Of a DNA stretch of 64,000 bases, positions 7,341 through 16,394 are shown piece by piece. The stretch's first letter is position 1, and the number at the start of each line of letters is the position of its first letter. This stretch comes from Paenibacillus xylaniclasticus (lineage in GTDB: Bacteria > Bacillota > Bacilli > Paenibacillales > Paenibacillaceae), in the NCBI RefSeq assembly GCF_004001065.1, contig NZ_BIML01000001.1, positions 186,001 through 250,000 on the forward strand. Reading direction: 5' to 3'. The notes under the pieces are model-generated. The model worked only from the letters and a program-made list of their open reading frames with translations. It was not told the DNA's origin and did not search any database. The translations under genes were made by a program, and so were the position numbers.

Positions 7341-7841
7341 CTTATTTATTTCAATCTGACGCTGAATCTCTAATTTTAATTTAGGCTCTGGTGCATATTC
7401 TAATTCCCACATTGGAGGTTTTATAAATTTACCGTATTCATTGTACCGAGGCTTATTGTCGTGCCACAATTTCCCCATATTAGCTCTATGCACAATATTA
7501 AAAGGCTCAGTTGGATCGACACTAATAAGAGTAAAATTCCCTTCATTAAAGTATTTTATATCAATCAGCGCATCTACTTGTGCAGCTAACACATCTTCTG
7601 GAATCGACTTATGAAATAGTTTCTCAAAAGAGATTGTCATCCGCTTTAATAACTCGAAATAATTTTTACGGAAATCATCTTGCTCTTTTGAAGTAGCATG
7701 AATAAGTTCGATCATTTCTTCTGCAAGGAATCCCATGCGATTCAAAACCATATCAATTCCCATAGGCGTTGGAGAATCTGGCATCTCATGACCAAATGCA
7801 TTATGGAATTCTTTTACTTGTTCGTAATTTGATTTCTCCAT
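7338..7841 (-). CDS. MazG-like (DR2231-type) NTP pyrophosphohydrolase
   Basis: 167 residues. The all-alpha NTP pyrophosphatase core is visible: FHNAFGHEMPDSPTPMG, FLAEEMIELIHA (ExxE), and AAQVDALIDIKYF (QxDxxxD). The C-terminal RANMGKLWHDNKPRYNEYGK is typical of DR2231-like members. These enzymes hydrolyse (d)NTPs to monophosphates, so it fits the nucleotide-pool genes around it; exact substrate unknown. Confidence 0.8.
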   Translation of the reverse strand: MEKSNYEQVKEFHNAFGHEMPDSPTPMGIDMVLNRMGFLAEEMIELIHATSKEQDDFRKNYFELLKRMTISFEKLFHKSIPEDVLAAQVDALIDIKYFNEGNFTLISVDPTEPFNIVHRANMGKLWHDNKPRYNEYGKFIKPPMWELEYAPEPKLKLEIQRQIEINK

Positions 7842-7872
7842 TAGGACGATAAAAACCTCCTTTTATAAGGTG

Positions 7873-7915
7873 AACCTCATACTTACTTTTGAAATTCTAA
7901 ACATAATAAGTATGA
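7873..7915. repeat. 11-bp inverted repeat between nrdA and MazG-like gene
   Basis: CCTCATACTTA and TAAGTATGAGG flank about 20 bases. No clear U-tract follows on the minus strand, so it may be an RNA processing or regulatory hairpin rather than a terminator. Confidence 0.4.
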
Positions 7916-7931
7916 GGCAAATATTTTACCT

Positions 7932-9602
7932 TTAAGCCTCACATGAGGAGCATAATTTTTCTTTACTAAATTGTTGTGCTGCGTTTGTTCCATGCTGATA
8001 ATACAAACTCTTAACACCATTCTCCCAAGCAAACAAGTACAATTCATTAATTTGCTTTGCTGGAGTTTCTGGGTTAATCATAAGGTTAAGAGATTGACTC
8101 TGGTCAATGAAAAATTGACGTGTAGCAGCTTGATCTAAGACAACAAATTGATCAATCTCGCTAAATGTCTTAAATACTTCTTTTTCGTGGTCAGTTAAGA
8201 AATCAAGATGTTGTACAGAGCCATCGTTTTTACGAATACTATCCCATACTTCTTTTGTGTCTTTACCATAAGACTGCAAAACATTTTTAAGATGAGGATT
8301 TTGGACAGTTACTTTAATCTTTGCAAAATCTTTTACATAGCAATTTGAAAAGAATGGCTCGATACTTTGCGATACTTGCCCTAGGATAAATGCCGAAGAA
8401 GTTGTTGGAGCAATCGCAGTCAATGTAGTATTACGACGACCATACCCATTTAAGATTTCAGGTTCTCCATAAAGTTTTGCCAATTCTTCAGAAGCTTTGT
8501 ATGCGCGATTTTTAATGAAATTAAAAATTTGCGCGTTTAGTTTATTTGCTTCTAGGCTTTCAAATGGAATCATCTTAGATTGAAGATATGAGTGCCAACC
8601 AAGTACGCCAAGTCCCAATGCGCGATTTGCTTTCGCGAAATTATAAGCACGTTCCATGAAGTTAAATGATAGTTGCTTATCCTTATCTTTTGAATCTCGC
8701 ATTTCTTCAAGTTTTGTAATGAATTCAGTCATAACAGAATCTAAAAAATATATCATTGTCTCAACTGCATCTGTATTTTTCCATTCGTCATAATGGAGCA
8801 AGTTCATAGATGAAAGGTTGCAAACAAATGACCACTTATCATTATTAGGTAAGCAAATTTCGACACACATGTTAGAGTGATTAATTTTCAATCCTTTATC
8901 TTTATAAACATCAACAGTGTTTTTATTAACTGTATCGATAAAGATTATGTATGGATAGCCAACATCAACTCGACGTTGAATTAGTTTAGCCCACAATTGG
9001 CGTTTTTTTGTGTCACCATTGATCATTTCTTTCATCCATTTATCTGTAACAGTTACTCCGTGTGTTAATTTCTGAATTGGGAACCCCTCAGTTCCGATCT
9101 GTAAAAATTCTTCAATGTCGGGATGCTCAATAGGCAAATATGGTGAGAAATGACCTCTGCGCGTGCTACCTTGTGAAACGACATCCATAGCCGACTCAAA
9201 CAGTTTCATAAAATGTACAGAGCCAGATGATTGTCCATTGTTAGTAATTAACTCTCCACGATGACGTAATTCTCCAAAATACCCAGAAGTACCACCGCCA
9301 AATTTGCTCATCATCCCAACTTCAGACAGCGTATATAAAATGCTTCCCATATCGTCAGATACGTGCGATCCAAAACAACTGATCGGCAACCCTTTATTAG
9401 TTCCAAAATTGGCCCAAACCGGAGTAGATAAGGAGTAATAGCCCTTCTCCATATATCCATAAAACTTGTCGGCAAATCCTTTAATTTTTAAGATTTTTTC
9501 TGCGTTTTCGGCAATATCTCGAATACGCTGTTCTGGGGTAATTCCTTCGGTCAAATATCCTCGTGATAAAAATGTTCTACTATGTTCATTTAGCCATTTC
9601 AT
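7932..9602 (-). CDS. nrdA: Class I ribonucleotide reductase, large subunit without ATP-cone
   Basis: Reduces ribonucleoside diphosphates to deoxy forms. 556 residues, short for NrdA because it begins directly at the catalytic domain. Seen: SCFGSHVSD (active Cys, residue about 76), GGGTSGYFGELRHRG, NMCVEICLPN (N-C-E catalytic triad), CNLSSMNL (partner Cys), IAPTTSSAFILGQVSQSIEP, the YY radical pair in SLYYQHGTNA and a CSSC tail for thioredoxin-type reduction. The allosteric ATP-cone is instead on the small subunit just upstream. Confidence 0.95.
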   Translation of the reverse strand: MKWLNEHSRTFLSRGYLTEGITPEQRIRDIAENAEKILKIKGFADKFYGYMEKGYYSLSTPVWANFGTNKGLPISCFGSHVSDDMGSILYTLSEVGMMSKFGGGTSGYFGELRHRGELITNNGQSSGSVHFMKLFESAMDVVSQGSTRRGHFSPYLPIEHPDIEEFLQIGTEGFPIQKLTHGVTVTDKWMKEMINGDTKKRQLWAKLIQRRVDVGYPYIIFIDTVNKNTVDVYKDKGLKINHSNMCVEICLPNNDKWSFVCNLSSMNLLHYDEWKNTDAVETMIYFLDSVMTEFITKLEEMRDSKDKDKQLSFNFMERAYNFAKANRALGLGVLGWHSYLQSKMIPFESLEANKLNAQIFNFIKNRAYKASEELAKLYGEPEILNGYGRRNTTLTAIAPTTSSAFILGQVSQSIEPFFSNCYVKDFAKIKVTVQNPHLKNVLQSYGKDTKEVWDSIRKNDGSVQHLDFLTDHEKEVFKTFSEIDQFVVLDQAATRQFFIDQSQSLNLMINPETPAKQINELYLFAWENGVKSLYYQHGTNAAQQFSKEKLCSSCEA

Positions 9603-9629
9603 ATAATAACTTTGCCCTCCAGTATATTA

Positions 9630-10889
9630 TTAAAACAGGTCATCTGCTGTGATACTTTTCATTCGCTTGCTGTAATTTACTGAACGCTTTGCAAACAAAT
9701 CTACATGTTTTGTTGTAAAAAGTTCATCCTCAAACCAACTAGTTTCTTCAATTATTCTCTTATTGACTTTAAATAGAGGATTATAGCCAATACTTTGAAG
9801 TGAATTATTCAATCTATTCTTAACAAATTCCTTAACTGTTGCCTTTGGTAGAAATTCCAAATCCCCAGACTCATAAATCCAATCGATAACATTTTCTTCG
9901 GATTTATAAGCCTCAGTGCAGGCTTTAATAACATGATTTTCAAATTTCTCATCAAACCATTCAGGATGTTCATTACGAATGATATTAATTAGTTCGATTC
10001 CAAAAAGCCCATGAATTTGTTCCTCTTTCGACGTTGCTTCAATTACATTAGACATGCCTTTAAAGATATTTTTATATTTATTAAATGCCATAATAATTAA
10101 AAATTGTGAGAATAAAGAAACATGCTCAGTAAATAACGAGAACAAAAGAATTGATAATGCGTAATCTTTATTATCTCCTGTGCGTGATAATGTTGCACTT
10201 TTCGTCAGATAATTAATACGTTGATATAAGGCAGGGATGCTTTCAATCTTCTCAAATTCTTCATTCAGTCCTAAGATTTCGAGTAAATGAGAATAGGCGT
10301 CGTGATGTCGCACCTCACTTTCAGCAAACGTATAGCCGACAGAACCTACTTCTGGTTTTGGGAGCCGACGGTACAAATCGCCCCAAAAAGATTTGACCGC
10401 AACCTCAACTTGTGCAATAGCGAGCATTGCATTTTTAATTATGGTTCTCTCTGCCTCAGAAACATTAATCTTAAAATCTTGGATGTCTGATGTATAATTG
10501 AACTCAGTATGTAGCCAATACGAATGTTGAATAGCTTCTTTAAATTTGATTAGTTCTGGATATTCATAAGGCTTTAAATTTAAACGATGTTTGAAAATAT
10601 CAGGTTTTCTTGCTTGATTTCGTTTTTCACGGTAGATAATATATGCTTTTGCTGTAGTCTTATATTTTGATCTTAGCAGAGCCGTTTCTACTAAATCTTG
10701 CACAATCTCAACAGTTAGTTGATCATAATCACTGTTTTCTATTAATTCCAAAACATCTTGAGTCAGCCTCTCTGCTTCGGTAACGTCAAATTCACCTGTT
10801 TGAGTCCCTGCTTTCTCAATAGCGTTCGTAATTTTCTCCACATTAAATTCAACTATCGTTCCATTTCGCTTTGTAATTAAGTTTGGCAA
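9630..10889 (-). CDS. nrdB: Class I ribonucleotide reductase small subunit with N-terminal ATP-cone
   Basis: 419 residues, longer than usual NrdB. Residues 1-90 are an ATP-cone (MPNLITKRNGTIVEFNVEKI). The ferritin-like part follows: VEVAVKSFWGDLYRR, then ESEVRHHDAYSHLLE, which keeps the ExxHxxxY metal/tyrosyl-radical pattern, and SKEEQIHGLFG (second ExxH). ATP-cones on NrdB are known in a minority of bacterial enzymes, where dATP drives inactive beta oligomers; that regulation is inferred here. TTG start behind GGAAGAGAAAATAGGC. Confidence 0.92.
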   Translation of the reverse strand: MPNLITKRNGTIVEFNVEKITNAIEKAGTQTGEFDVTEAERLTQDVLELIENSDYDQLTVEIVQDLVETALLRSKYKTTAKAYIIYREKRNQARKPDIFKHRLNLKPYEYPELIKFKEAIQHSYWLHTEFNYTSDIQDFKINVSEAERTIIKNAMLAIAQVEVAVKSFWGDLYRRLPKPEVGSVGYTFAESEVRHHDAYSHLLEILGLNEEFEKIESIPALYQRINYLTKSATLSRTGDNKDYALSILLFSLFTEHVSLFSQFLIIMAFNKYKNIFKGMSNVIEATSKEEQIHGLFGIELINIIRNEHPEWFDEKFENHVIKACTEAYKSEENVIDWIYESGDLEFLPKATVKEFVKNRLNNSLQSIGYNPLFKVNKRIIEETSWFEDELFTTKHVDLFAKRSVNYSKRMKSITADDLF

Positions 10890-10931
10890 GCCTATTTTCT
10901 CTTCCCTTCTAATGTTTTCTTTTTGGGAAAC

Positions 10932-11324
10932 TTACACTAACCTACCTCTATATGCATCATTTTGAGGTAGTCGTTTTTGGTGCCGCATCCTTTCAAAGTC
11001 TGAAGTTAACATACTTCTAACGTTTGTTAACTTATCTAGAGAAATGAGCATATCACGATACATTCTCGTGTCGGCATTATCGATTGTCTTTTCCATCCCT
11101 CTTGAAATCAACACAATCTCATCGGTTAGTTTGACATGTACAGTATTAAAGAAGTTTCCTGCATCTGATTCGCTGTTAATTAAGTGTTTTCTGTGCATTC
11201 CTGATAGAATTAATAATGAATCAGATAACGTCTTATAATTAGACATGTCACCTTCCTGCCTAAAGAAACTCATCTTACTTATGACAACCAAAATATCGCT
11301 TCTTACTTTTGCTAAAATATCCAT
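10932..11324 (-). CDS. Hypothetical helical protein (130 aa)
   Basis: ATG at 11324 follows AAGGAGGATTGATCGT; the frame is open further upstream. Helix-rich with methionines (DILAKVRSDILVVISKM; ISLDKLTNVRSMLTSDFER). It directly precedes the ribonucleotide reductase genes. Family not recognised. Confidence 0.6.
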   Translation of the reverse strand: MDILAKVRSDILVVISKMSFFRQEGDMSNYKTLSDSLLILSGMHRKHLINSESDAGNFFNTVHVKLTDEIVLISRGMEKTIDNADTRMYRDMLISLDKLTNVRSMLTSDFERMRHQKRLPQNDAYRGRLV

Positions 11325-11433
11325 ACGATCAATCCTCCTTGATGATAGGTCATCACCCATTAAAAACATAATTTCATGATCTTTTCATATCAACATATAG
11401 TATATTATCAATCTTCAAATTCTATATGTTGTA

Positions 11434-11898
11434 TCATTGGATGTGTATTTTTATTACATCTCCGTCGTTATTAAAAGGCTCAATTCTAAATAGTATATCA
11501 TATTCAGCAACTTCAACATTACTCTGTGTCAATTCGATATCATGACGGATCGTTGCATTTGGAACTTCAAACATAAATTCTACATCTTTATTCGTATGTT
11601 CCTCGCGGTAATAACCTTTACCAATCAATCTGCATTTTTTATTATTTTTGCGACCTAGAGTAATAGTCGTTGAATATTTAGGGCTTCCAGTCATACGCTC
11701 ATAATCACTCAACTTATTATCTTCGACTTTACCAATAAACTTGAGCAGATTGGTATCCAGCAGTGCATCTTTAACCAGTACGAACGGATGGTTGGTAAGG
11801 TGAATCCCACTATTTTTTAGTGAATTTAAATTGGTAATCAATTTCCCATCCTCGTCAAAAACCATCACTTCTAATACTTCACGCTGACCATATTTCAT
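11434..11898 (-). CDS. Hypothetical beta-rich protein (154 aa)
   Basis: Starts MKYGQREVLEVMVFDEDGK, with alternating beta pattern throughout (STTITLGRKNNKKCRLIGKG). It lies 12 bases after a 77-residue gene of similar beta character. Not recognised; a structural or DNA-associated role cannot be told from sequence. Confidence 0.55.
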   Translation of the reverse strand: MKYGQREVLEVMVFDEDGKLITNLNSLKNSGIHLTNHPFVLVKDALLDTNLLKFIGKVEDNKLSDYERMTGSPKYSTTITLGRKNNKKCRLIGKGYYREEHTNKDVEFMFEVPNATIRHDIELTQSNVEVAEYDILFRIEPFNNDGDVIKIHIQ

Positions 11899-11910
11899 AC
11901 GATCACCCTC

Positions 11911-12144
11911 CTATTCTTCTTCAACTTGGGTTGGTTCAACTTTCGTGAACGTCAACTCATATGTATCGCCAGTCTTATAAAGCGCTGCTTCCTCTGGAGA
12001 CACATTGCTCCACGAGATTCGAGTATTTGTCCTATTATTCTTCTCGTCCAACTTCACAAGGTTGATAATAGCGATAACCCCATCGCCATTTCCTGTGCCA
12101 GTGAGTAACGATTCATTTTTACCTTCGATTTGATATTTTGTCAT
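11911..12144 (-). CDS. Hypothetical beta protein (77 aa)
   Basis: ATG behind AAAGGAGTGTAAAC. The sequence (VIAIINLVKLDEKNNR, then TYELTFTKVEPTQ) is beta-rich with an acidic tail. Unknown function; in an operon with the next gene. Confidence 0.55.
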   Translation of the reverse strand: MTKYQIEGKNESLLTGTGNGDGVIAIINLVKLDEKNNRTNTRISWSNVSPEEAALYKTGDTYELTFTKVEPTQVEEE

Positions 12145-12146
12145 GT

Positions 12147-12314
12147 TTACACTCCTTTATTTTTAATGTGGTGCTTAATGTTTTCAATAAATTTTTCGGC
12201 GTGGAATGCATTTGATTTCTTTTTATTAATCGCATATTTTATATTGATTGAAATGTCGACAATGAAACAAATTATTCCTGCTACTAAAAATGAATACACT
12301 AGAAATTCAAACAC
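12147..12314 (-). CDS. Small membrane protein (55 aa)
   Basis: GTG start after a GGGGGGTGA ribosome site. One strong membrane helix (FLVYSFLVAGIICFIVDISI) followed by a basic cytoplasmic tail (INKKKSNAFHAEKFIENIK). Stop codon lies inside the ribosome site of the next gene. Confidence 0.5.
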   Translation of the reverse strand: MFEFLVYSFLVAGIICFIVDISINIKYAINKKKSNAFHAEKFIENIKHHIKNKGV

Positions 12315-12337
12315 TTATGTCTCACCCCCCCCTCTCA

Positions 12338-12574
12338 TTATTTAGATCGCACAAAGCCAGTAATAACAGTAACACCATAATCGATTAATTCTTGAGGATT
12401 TACATATTTATCGATTACAGCCATACTTCCATTTTTATCTCTAAAATAATAATCTTTATAAATGTTTTGATAGTCGTGCTTATGTCTTAAAAACTCAACA
12501 TTTTCAGCGCCACATACTGCAACATCAAAATTATATTCTTTCGCAAATTCAATCAAAGCAGTGGTTTTACCCAT
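12338..12574 (-). CDS. P-loop-like protein lacking the N-terminal half of Walker A
   Basis: Begins MGKTTALIEFAKEYNFD, i.e. only the GKTT end of a Walker A motif, with a stop codon four codons upstream in frame. The rest (VAVCGAENVEFLRH; VTVITGFVRSK) fits a small phage P-loop ATPase. The gene's start lies inside the end of the preceding small gene. Probably truncated or decayed; a frameshift with the preceding frame does not rebuild the missing Gly. Confidence 0.45.
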   Translation of the reverse strand: MGKTTALIEFAKEYNFDVAVCGAENVEFLRHKHDYQNIYKDYYFRDKNGSMAVIDKYVNPQELIDYGVTVITGFVRSK

Positions 12575-12702
12575 TCCCCAATATTCTTTTTAGTGCTCAA
12601 CAGTTGTCGCTTGATAGCCGCTTGTTCCAGTTGTCTTTTAAACCTTGAAACATTGTCTCTAAATAAATCAGATACATCTACGCTTTCCATTTTTATCTTC
12701 AT
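12553..12702 (-). CDS. Small basic protein (49 aa)
   Basis: ATG at 12702 behind GAGGAGGTGATTCAAAG. Helical and basic (LFRDNVSRFKRQLEQAAIKR). Overlaps the start of the P-loop fragment by 22 bases. The longer frame from 12813 is unlikely because another gene fills it. Confidence 0.5.
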   Translation of the reverse strand: MKIKMESVDVSDLFRDNVSRFKRQLEQAAIKRQLLSTKKNIGEWVKPLL

Positions 12703-12725
12703 CTTTGAATCACCTCCTCTCCCTG

Positions 12726-12836
12726 CTATAGTTCGCCAATAATATTTAGAACTACTGCTCCGACAATTCCGAAAACAACAGTTACAACTACACCAATCCA
12801 AAAACTCTCCCAATGAATAGATTGAATGAATTCCAT
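12726..12836 (-). CDS. Single-pass membrane peptide (36 aa)
   Basis: ATG after AAGGAGGTGATGAAGACATT. Reads MEFIQSIHWESFWIGVVV and continues as one long hydrophobic helix ending NIIGEL. Could be a small holin-like or regulatory peptide; nothing proves either. Confidence 0.5.
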   Translation of the reverse strand: MEFIQSIHWESFWIGVVVTVVFGIVGAVVLNIIGEL

Positions 12837-13048
12837 AATGTCTTCATCACCTCCTTACCTCATGAAAGAACTGTTTTAATATCTAAATACAATTACTGAA
12901 TCGCTCTAATATAGCAAGCATTTCGCATTTATCATTAATGGTTACAAGGGTATTTAACTTTCGAGGTGAAAATAGTGGGATTAGCCACTAAAATTTACAA
13001 CGCTCGAAAATTACGTTTTGTGTGGTCAATAAGGTTACTGGTAAACTT

Positions 13049-13273
13049 TCAGGGTGAAGGTTCGCCCAATACCTCACGTCTATATAGGTTGACCACAAAC
13101 TGTTCTTCGACCACGCCAGCACTTATCATCGCATCTACGTCATGTTCGCCCATACCGAACCATTCCTTGGCCTTCTTGATGATCGATGCACAAGCAGGGC
13201 ACTCTTCGCCTTCTGCATACATGCCGACGTAATCATCAGCCCACGATTTGCAATATCCACGGTCACATATCAT
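13049..13273 (-). CDS. Zinc-binding cargo protein of E1 (74 aa)
   Basis: Starts MICDRGYCKSWADDYVGMYA and has a second CPAC pair, a likely zinc site. Its last codons (GEPSP-stop) are formed by the inner TIR of the element. It overlaps the 3' end of the kinase-like gene by 11 bases. GC content looks higher than in neighbours. Confidence 0.55.
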   Translation of the reverse strand: MICDRGYCKSWADDYVGMYAEGEECPACASIIKKAKEWFGMGEHDVDAMISAGVVEEQFVVNLYRREVLGEPSP

Positions 13274-13718
13274 GGTTTATCACCTCCAGTACGTCGGACA
13301 GAAACTGTCCTCTTTGCAGTGAAATCAGCCGTGGGAACGTCTCTTGTTCAATACCGTCAATGAAGTCATCCCACTTCGATGCAATGAACTCCACGAACGA
13401 ATCCGCACTGCCACGGTTCCTGTACCTTTGCATATATTCATCCTTCAATGAGCGGTCTGGATACACCAGTGTGTAATTGATTCCTTGCTCCTCCAATGCT
13501 TCTCTTACAACGTCATGTGAAGATACGCAGATATAATCAACATTTCCGATATTTTCTTCGATGTGTTGCATGTAGTTGTTCGGAAAGTCAGGATGTCGTA
13601 TACCTTCACTGATCCATGAAAATGAACTACTGTCTGAGTCAAGCACTTTGATATCTGACCTGATGCACAAAGCGGTTTTACCGACACCAGGGAAGCCTGA
13701 AATCACCTTTGTCTGCAT
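13263..13718 (-). CDS. P-loop kinase-like cargo protein of E1 (151 aa)
   Basis: Walker A GFPGVGKTALC near residue 8; then LDSDSSSFSW, HPDFPNNYMQHI, and an Arg-rich lid (YMQRYRNRGSADSF). The pattern suits a small nucleotide, polynucleotide or zeta-type kinase; substrate unknown. About two thirds identical to the protein at 38719-39171, so the mobile cassette carries a second version of a resident gene. The ribosome site CGAGGTGAAAATA is part of the element's right-end repeat. Confidence 0.7.
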   Translation of the reverse strand: MQTKVISGFPGVGKTALCIRSDIKVLDSDSSSFSWISEGIRHPDFPNNYMQHIEENIGNVDYICVSSHDVVREALEEQGINYTLVYPDRSLKDEYMQRYRNRGSADSFVEFIASKWDDFIDGIEQETFPRLISLQRGQFLSDVLEVINHDM

Positions 13719-13820
13719 TATTTTCACCTCGAATGTTCAAGAAAGTTTTGCATTGCTACTTTATCGATTGGTGATGGTTTCACCCTGAAAGTTCAATAGC
13801 CCATTTAAATCAACCCTTTC

Positions 13821-14036
13821 TTATAATTGGCCTGCGCGACGACGATAATCACGATACTTGGTTAGTGTAGAACCTTCTCGTTTGCTAAGTGGTCGAATAT
13901 ATTTGAATTCTAGCCCAAGACGAACCGCTTCATTTTTTGCTTTACGCATAGCTGCTGCGTGATTTTCTGGAAGGTTCACAATACGAAAACTCTTATTTGT
14001 TTTTGAATCAATTGCAATTGCATAGTATTTTGTCAT
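13821..14036 (-). CDS. Hypothetical basic protein (71 aa)
   Basis: Starts MTKYYAIAIDSKTNKSF and ends with an Arg-rich tail (TKYRDYRRRAGQL). ATG behind AAAAGGAGAGTATTAGCA. Unknown; basic tail suggests nucleic-acid contact. Confidence 0.55.
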   Translation of the reverse strand: MTKYYAIAIDSKTNKSFRIVNLPENHAAAMRKAKNEAVRLGLEFKYIRPLSKREGSTLTKYRDYRRRAGQL

Positions 14037-14077
14037 TGCTAATACTCTCCTTTTATTATGTACTTTTATATTTAAAT

Positions 14078-15766
14078 TTAATTGTTGCTGATACGATATG
14101 AATCAATAAACACCTGATTTGTCTTCACAACTTCATATCTTGGCTTATAACGTATCCATTCATTAAGGTTAAGTGTACCGACAATATCTATTTTCTGACC
14201 AACTTCAACACCTTGAATGAACTCATCATCTGCCTTAAATCTCATTGCAACAAGTTTAGGTTTTATTTTCTCGTAATCTGATTCATCTAAAAACCAAGTT
14301 TCTGACTCATCTAAGCAACCAAGTTTTATTGTATTACCACCACCTATAATATTCTTTTGGATCACAACAAGATCTTTAATCAGAAATCTAGGTTCCTCAA
14401 AATCTTCACCTGAAACTCTACCGAATTCCATCACTTGCTTAATCAATTTCTCGCTAATGTCACTTGTTTCAAGTTCCAAGTCATATAATAATGATGTTTC
14501 AAACTTCACCGATTTTAATTTTTTATTTAATTGTTCTTTAAATCTACTCAGTTCATCTTTTTTAATTGAGACACCTCCAGCGCAAGCGTGTCCTCCACTA
14601 TTCGTAACAATCCTCATTCCTGAGACTAGAGATAGGAAATCGAAATTGCCATATGACCTGAAACTACCTTGATATTCATCATCCGTCTCCCCAAGAATAA
14701 CAACTGGACGTTTGTAGATGTTTGCGAGGTCATTTGCAATGAGACCGTTAAATCCTTTTCCTAGACTACCGTCTACAACGACGATACACCTATCATCTTC
14801 ATTAACGCGTTCTCTTAGACGCTTAACAGATTCCTTTTGAATCCTTTTGCGCTCTTCATTTAGATCAGCCATTTCCTTTGCTATGTCTAATGCTTCTACA
14901 GGATCGTCAGTAGTAAGTAATTTTAAAGGTAATTCAATCTTATCCATGCGTGTAGCAGCATTAATAAACGGTGTGATCGAGTATCCTATGTCAGTAGAGG
15001 TTAATCTTACATTTTCCTTTTTAATTACTTTTAGAATGGCTCTCAAACCTTCATTATGTACATTGTTTAAGAAATGATTAATTAAAAAACGATTCTCATA
15101 TTCTAGCATACTCATTAAATCGGAATACAAACCGAACGCCGCCAAATCCACCAAATTATCAGAGTAATTTTCATGAAAGTAATCATCAAGCACTTGACAA
15201 ACTTTATATGCGATTAGAGAACCAGAGGTATTTTTATTCGGATAGTTACAATCTTTCTGTTGCGGATTAACTAAAATACAATACTCATTCTTCTGTGTGA
15301 TTGTATGATGATCAAGAATGATAATATCAATGCCTCGTCGTGTGATCAGTTTGCATTCTTCTCTATCATTAGAAGAAGAATCTACGATGATTAGTAATTT
15401 AGTTTCCTCTGGGATATTATCAATTCCATACTTGATACCATGCCCATCCGACCTCTGCGAGTGAAAGTATGAAACTTTATCAGTAAAGTTCAATAAGTAT
15501 CGATATATGATTGCTGTCGAACTCACACCGTCTGTATCAACATCGGCGTAAATTGAAATATTTTGTTTTTGTTCAATTGCTTGAATGATCCTGTTTTTCG
15601 CTTCCTCGATATTCTTTAGTAAATACGGATTATGAAGGCTATCTTCCGAAGGGTACATAAATTCAAACACTTCTTCAATACCATTGATTGCTGCCAACTT
15701 GTCTATTACGCTAAATGTTTCGTTGTATCCAATCTTAGGCTTTTTCTTTTTCCATTCAAATTTCAA
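14078..15766 (-). CDS. RecJ-like DHH-family exonuclease (SPbeta YorK-like)
   Basis: 562 residues. RecJ-type 5'-3' single-strand exonuclease. Seen in order: IYADVDTDGVSSTAIIYRY (DHH motif I), IIVDSSSND, IIILDHHTI (DHH signature), a long linker with TRMDKIELPLKLL, and the DHHA1 end GGHACAGGVSIKKDE. Manganese-dependent nuclease activity is known for the family; a role in phage replication/recombination is inferred. SPbeta carries a RecJ-like gene, yorK, of similar size. Confidence 0.9.
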   Translation of the reverse strand: MKFEWKKKKPKIGYNETFSVIDKLAAINGIEEVFEFMYPSEDSLHNPYLLKNIEEAKNRIIQAIEQKQNISIYADVDTDGVSSTAIIYRYLLNFTDKVSYFHSQRSDGHGIKYGIDNIPEETKLLIIVDSSSNDREECKLITRRGIDIIILDHHTITQKNEYCILVNPQQKDCNYPNKNTSGSLIAYKVCQVLDDYFHENYSDNLVDLAAFGLYSDLMSMLEYENRFLINHFLNNVHNEGLRAILKVIKKENVRLTSTDIGYSITPFINAATRMDKIELPLKLLTTDDPVEALDIAKEMADLNEERKRIQKESVKRLRERVNEDDRCIVVVDGSLGKGFNGLIANDLANIYKRPVVILGETDDEYQGSFRSYGNFDFLSLVSGMRIVTNSGGHACAGGVSIKKDELSRFKEQLNKKLKSVKFETSLLYDLELETSDISEKLIKQVMEFGRVSGEDFEEPRFLIKDLVVIQKNIIGGGNTIKLGCLDESETWFLDESDYEKIKPKLVAMRFKADDEFIQGVEVGQKIDIVGTLNLNEWIRYKPRYEVVKTNQVFIDSYRISNN

Positions 15767-15837
15767 TTTTCACTCTCCTCTCTTTCACTTCTCAATACTA
15801 CCAAATTATCTATTTAAAAGTCAATATTTTTAAAATT

Positions 15838-16260
15838 TTATTTATTAAAAAGTAATACTTCAGCAAGTTCAATCGCACGTTTAACGCTAACTGCATCGGA
15901 GTATAGTATCTGAGTTTCATCTTTATCCATGTTGTCCCATAGCCATTGCTCTTCTTCATCGGTGTATTGCAACCAGCCCTGATTAAAATACCCTTTAGGT
16001 GGATGCTGGAACTTGCTTATTAGGCCATATACTTGTTCACTTGAAAAATATAGTCCGTATTGATATGTACAATTATCTCTCTCATTTTCTTCTATTTGTT
16101 GCCTTCCGCTGCTTATAAAACATATGTACTCATCTTCAGATAAGACAAATGAGAATGTCATACCATCAAAAAATTGCGAATCATATCCAAAGTCTTGATT
16201 TATGTGGAAATCATATAACTGCCCATCTACTCTTCCTGTAACGTTACATCTATTTGTCAT
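15838..16260 (-). CDS. Hypothetical protein (140 aa)
   Basis: Starts MTNRCNVTGRVDGQLYDFHI; rich in aromatic and acidic residues (DEEEQWLWDNMDKDE). No family recognised. ATG follows GGAGGTAGGTAACGT. Confidence 0.55.
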   Translation of the reverse strand: MTNRCNVTGRVDGQLYDFHINQDFGYDSQFFDGMTFSFVLSEDEYICFISSGRQQIEENERDNCTYQYGLYFSSEQVYGLISKFQHPPKGYFNQGWLQYTDEEEQWLWDNMDKDETQILYSDAVSVKRAIELAEVLLFNK

Positions 16261-16394
16261 ACGTTACCTACCTCCGATTTATAGTTAGAAGCGACATTTC
16301 GTTTTCTAGTTCAGCACATTACCAGAGTTATGATAATTATTTCCTATAATTCTAATATTAATTCCTTTAGAATACGGCTTAATGATTCTTGGCA

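Larger units (their letters stand above)
12948..13802. mobile_element. Element E1: ISL3-end-bounded cassette without transposase
   Basis: About 855 bp. Left end GGGTATTTAACTTTCGAGGTG followed by an AGTGGG...CCACT hairpin matches the left end of the complete element E3. The right end carries two TIR copies (near 13725 and 13778), as in E2 and E3, with the GTTCAAGAAA and GTTCAATAGCCC blocks. An inner TIR copy (GTAAACTTTCAGGGTGAAGG, 13041-13060) follows a short spacer where E3 has the transposase. Cargo: a zinc-binding gene and a P-loop kinase-like gene. I see no matching 8-bp target duplication. Confidence 0.7.

Noticed and set aside
12553-12813. Longer 86-codon version of the small basic gene
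   Set aside because: Its first half is the shadow of the membrane peptide at 12726-12836; a strong ribosome site favours the start at 12702.
12948-13802. 8-bp target duplication for E1
   Set aside because: The flanks (GTTACAAG and ATTTAAAT) do not match, so E1 is kept only on the strength of its ends and layout.
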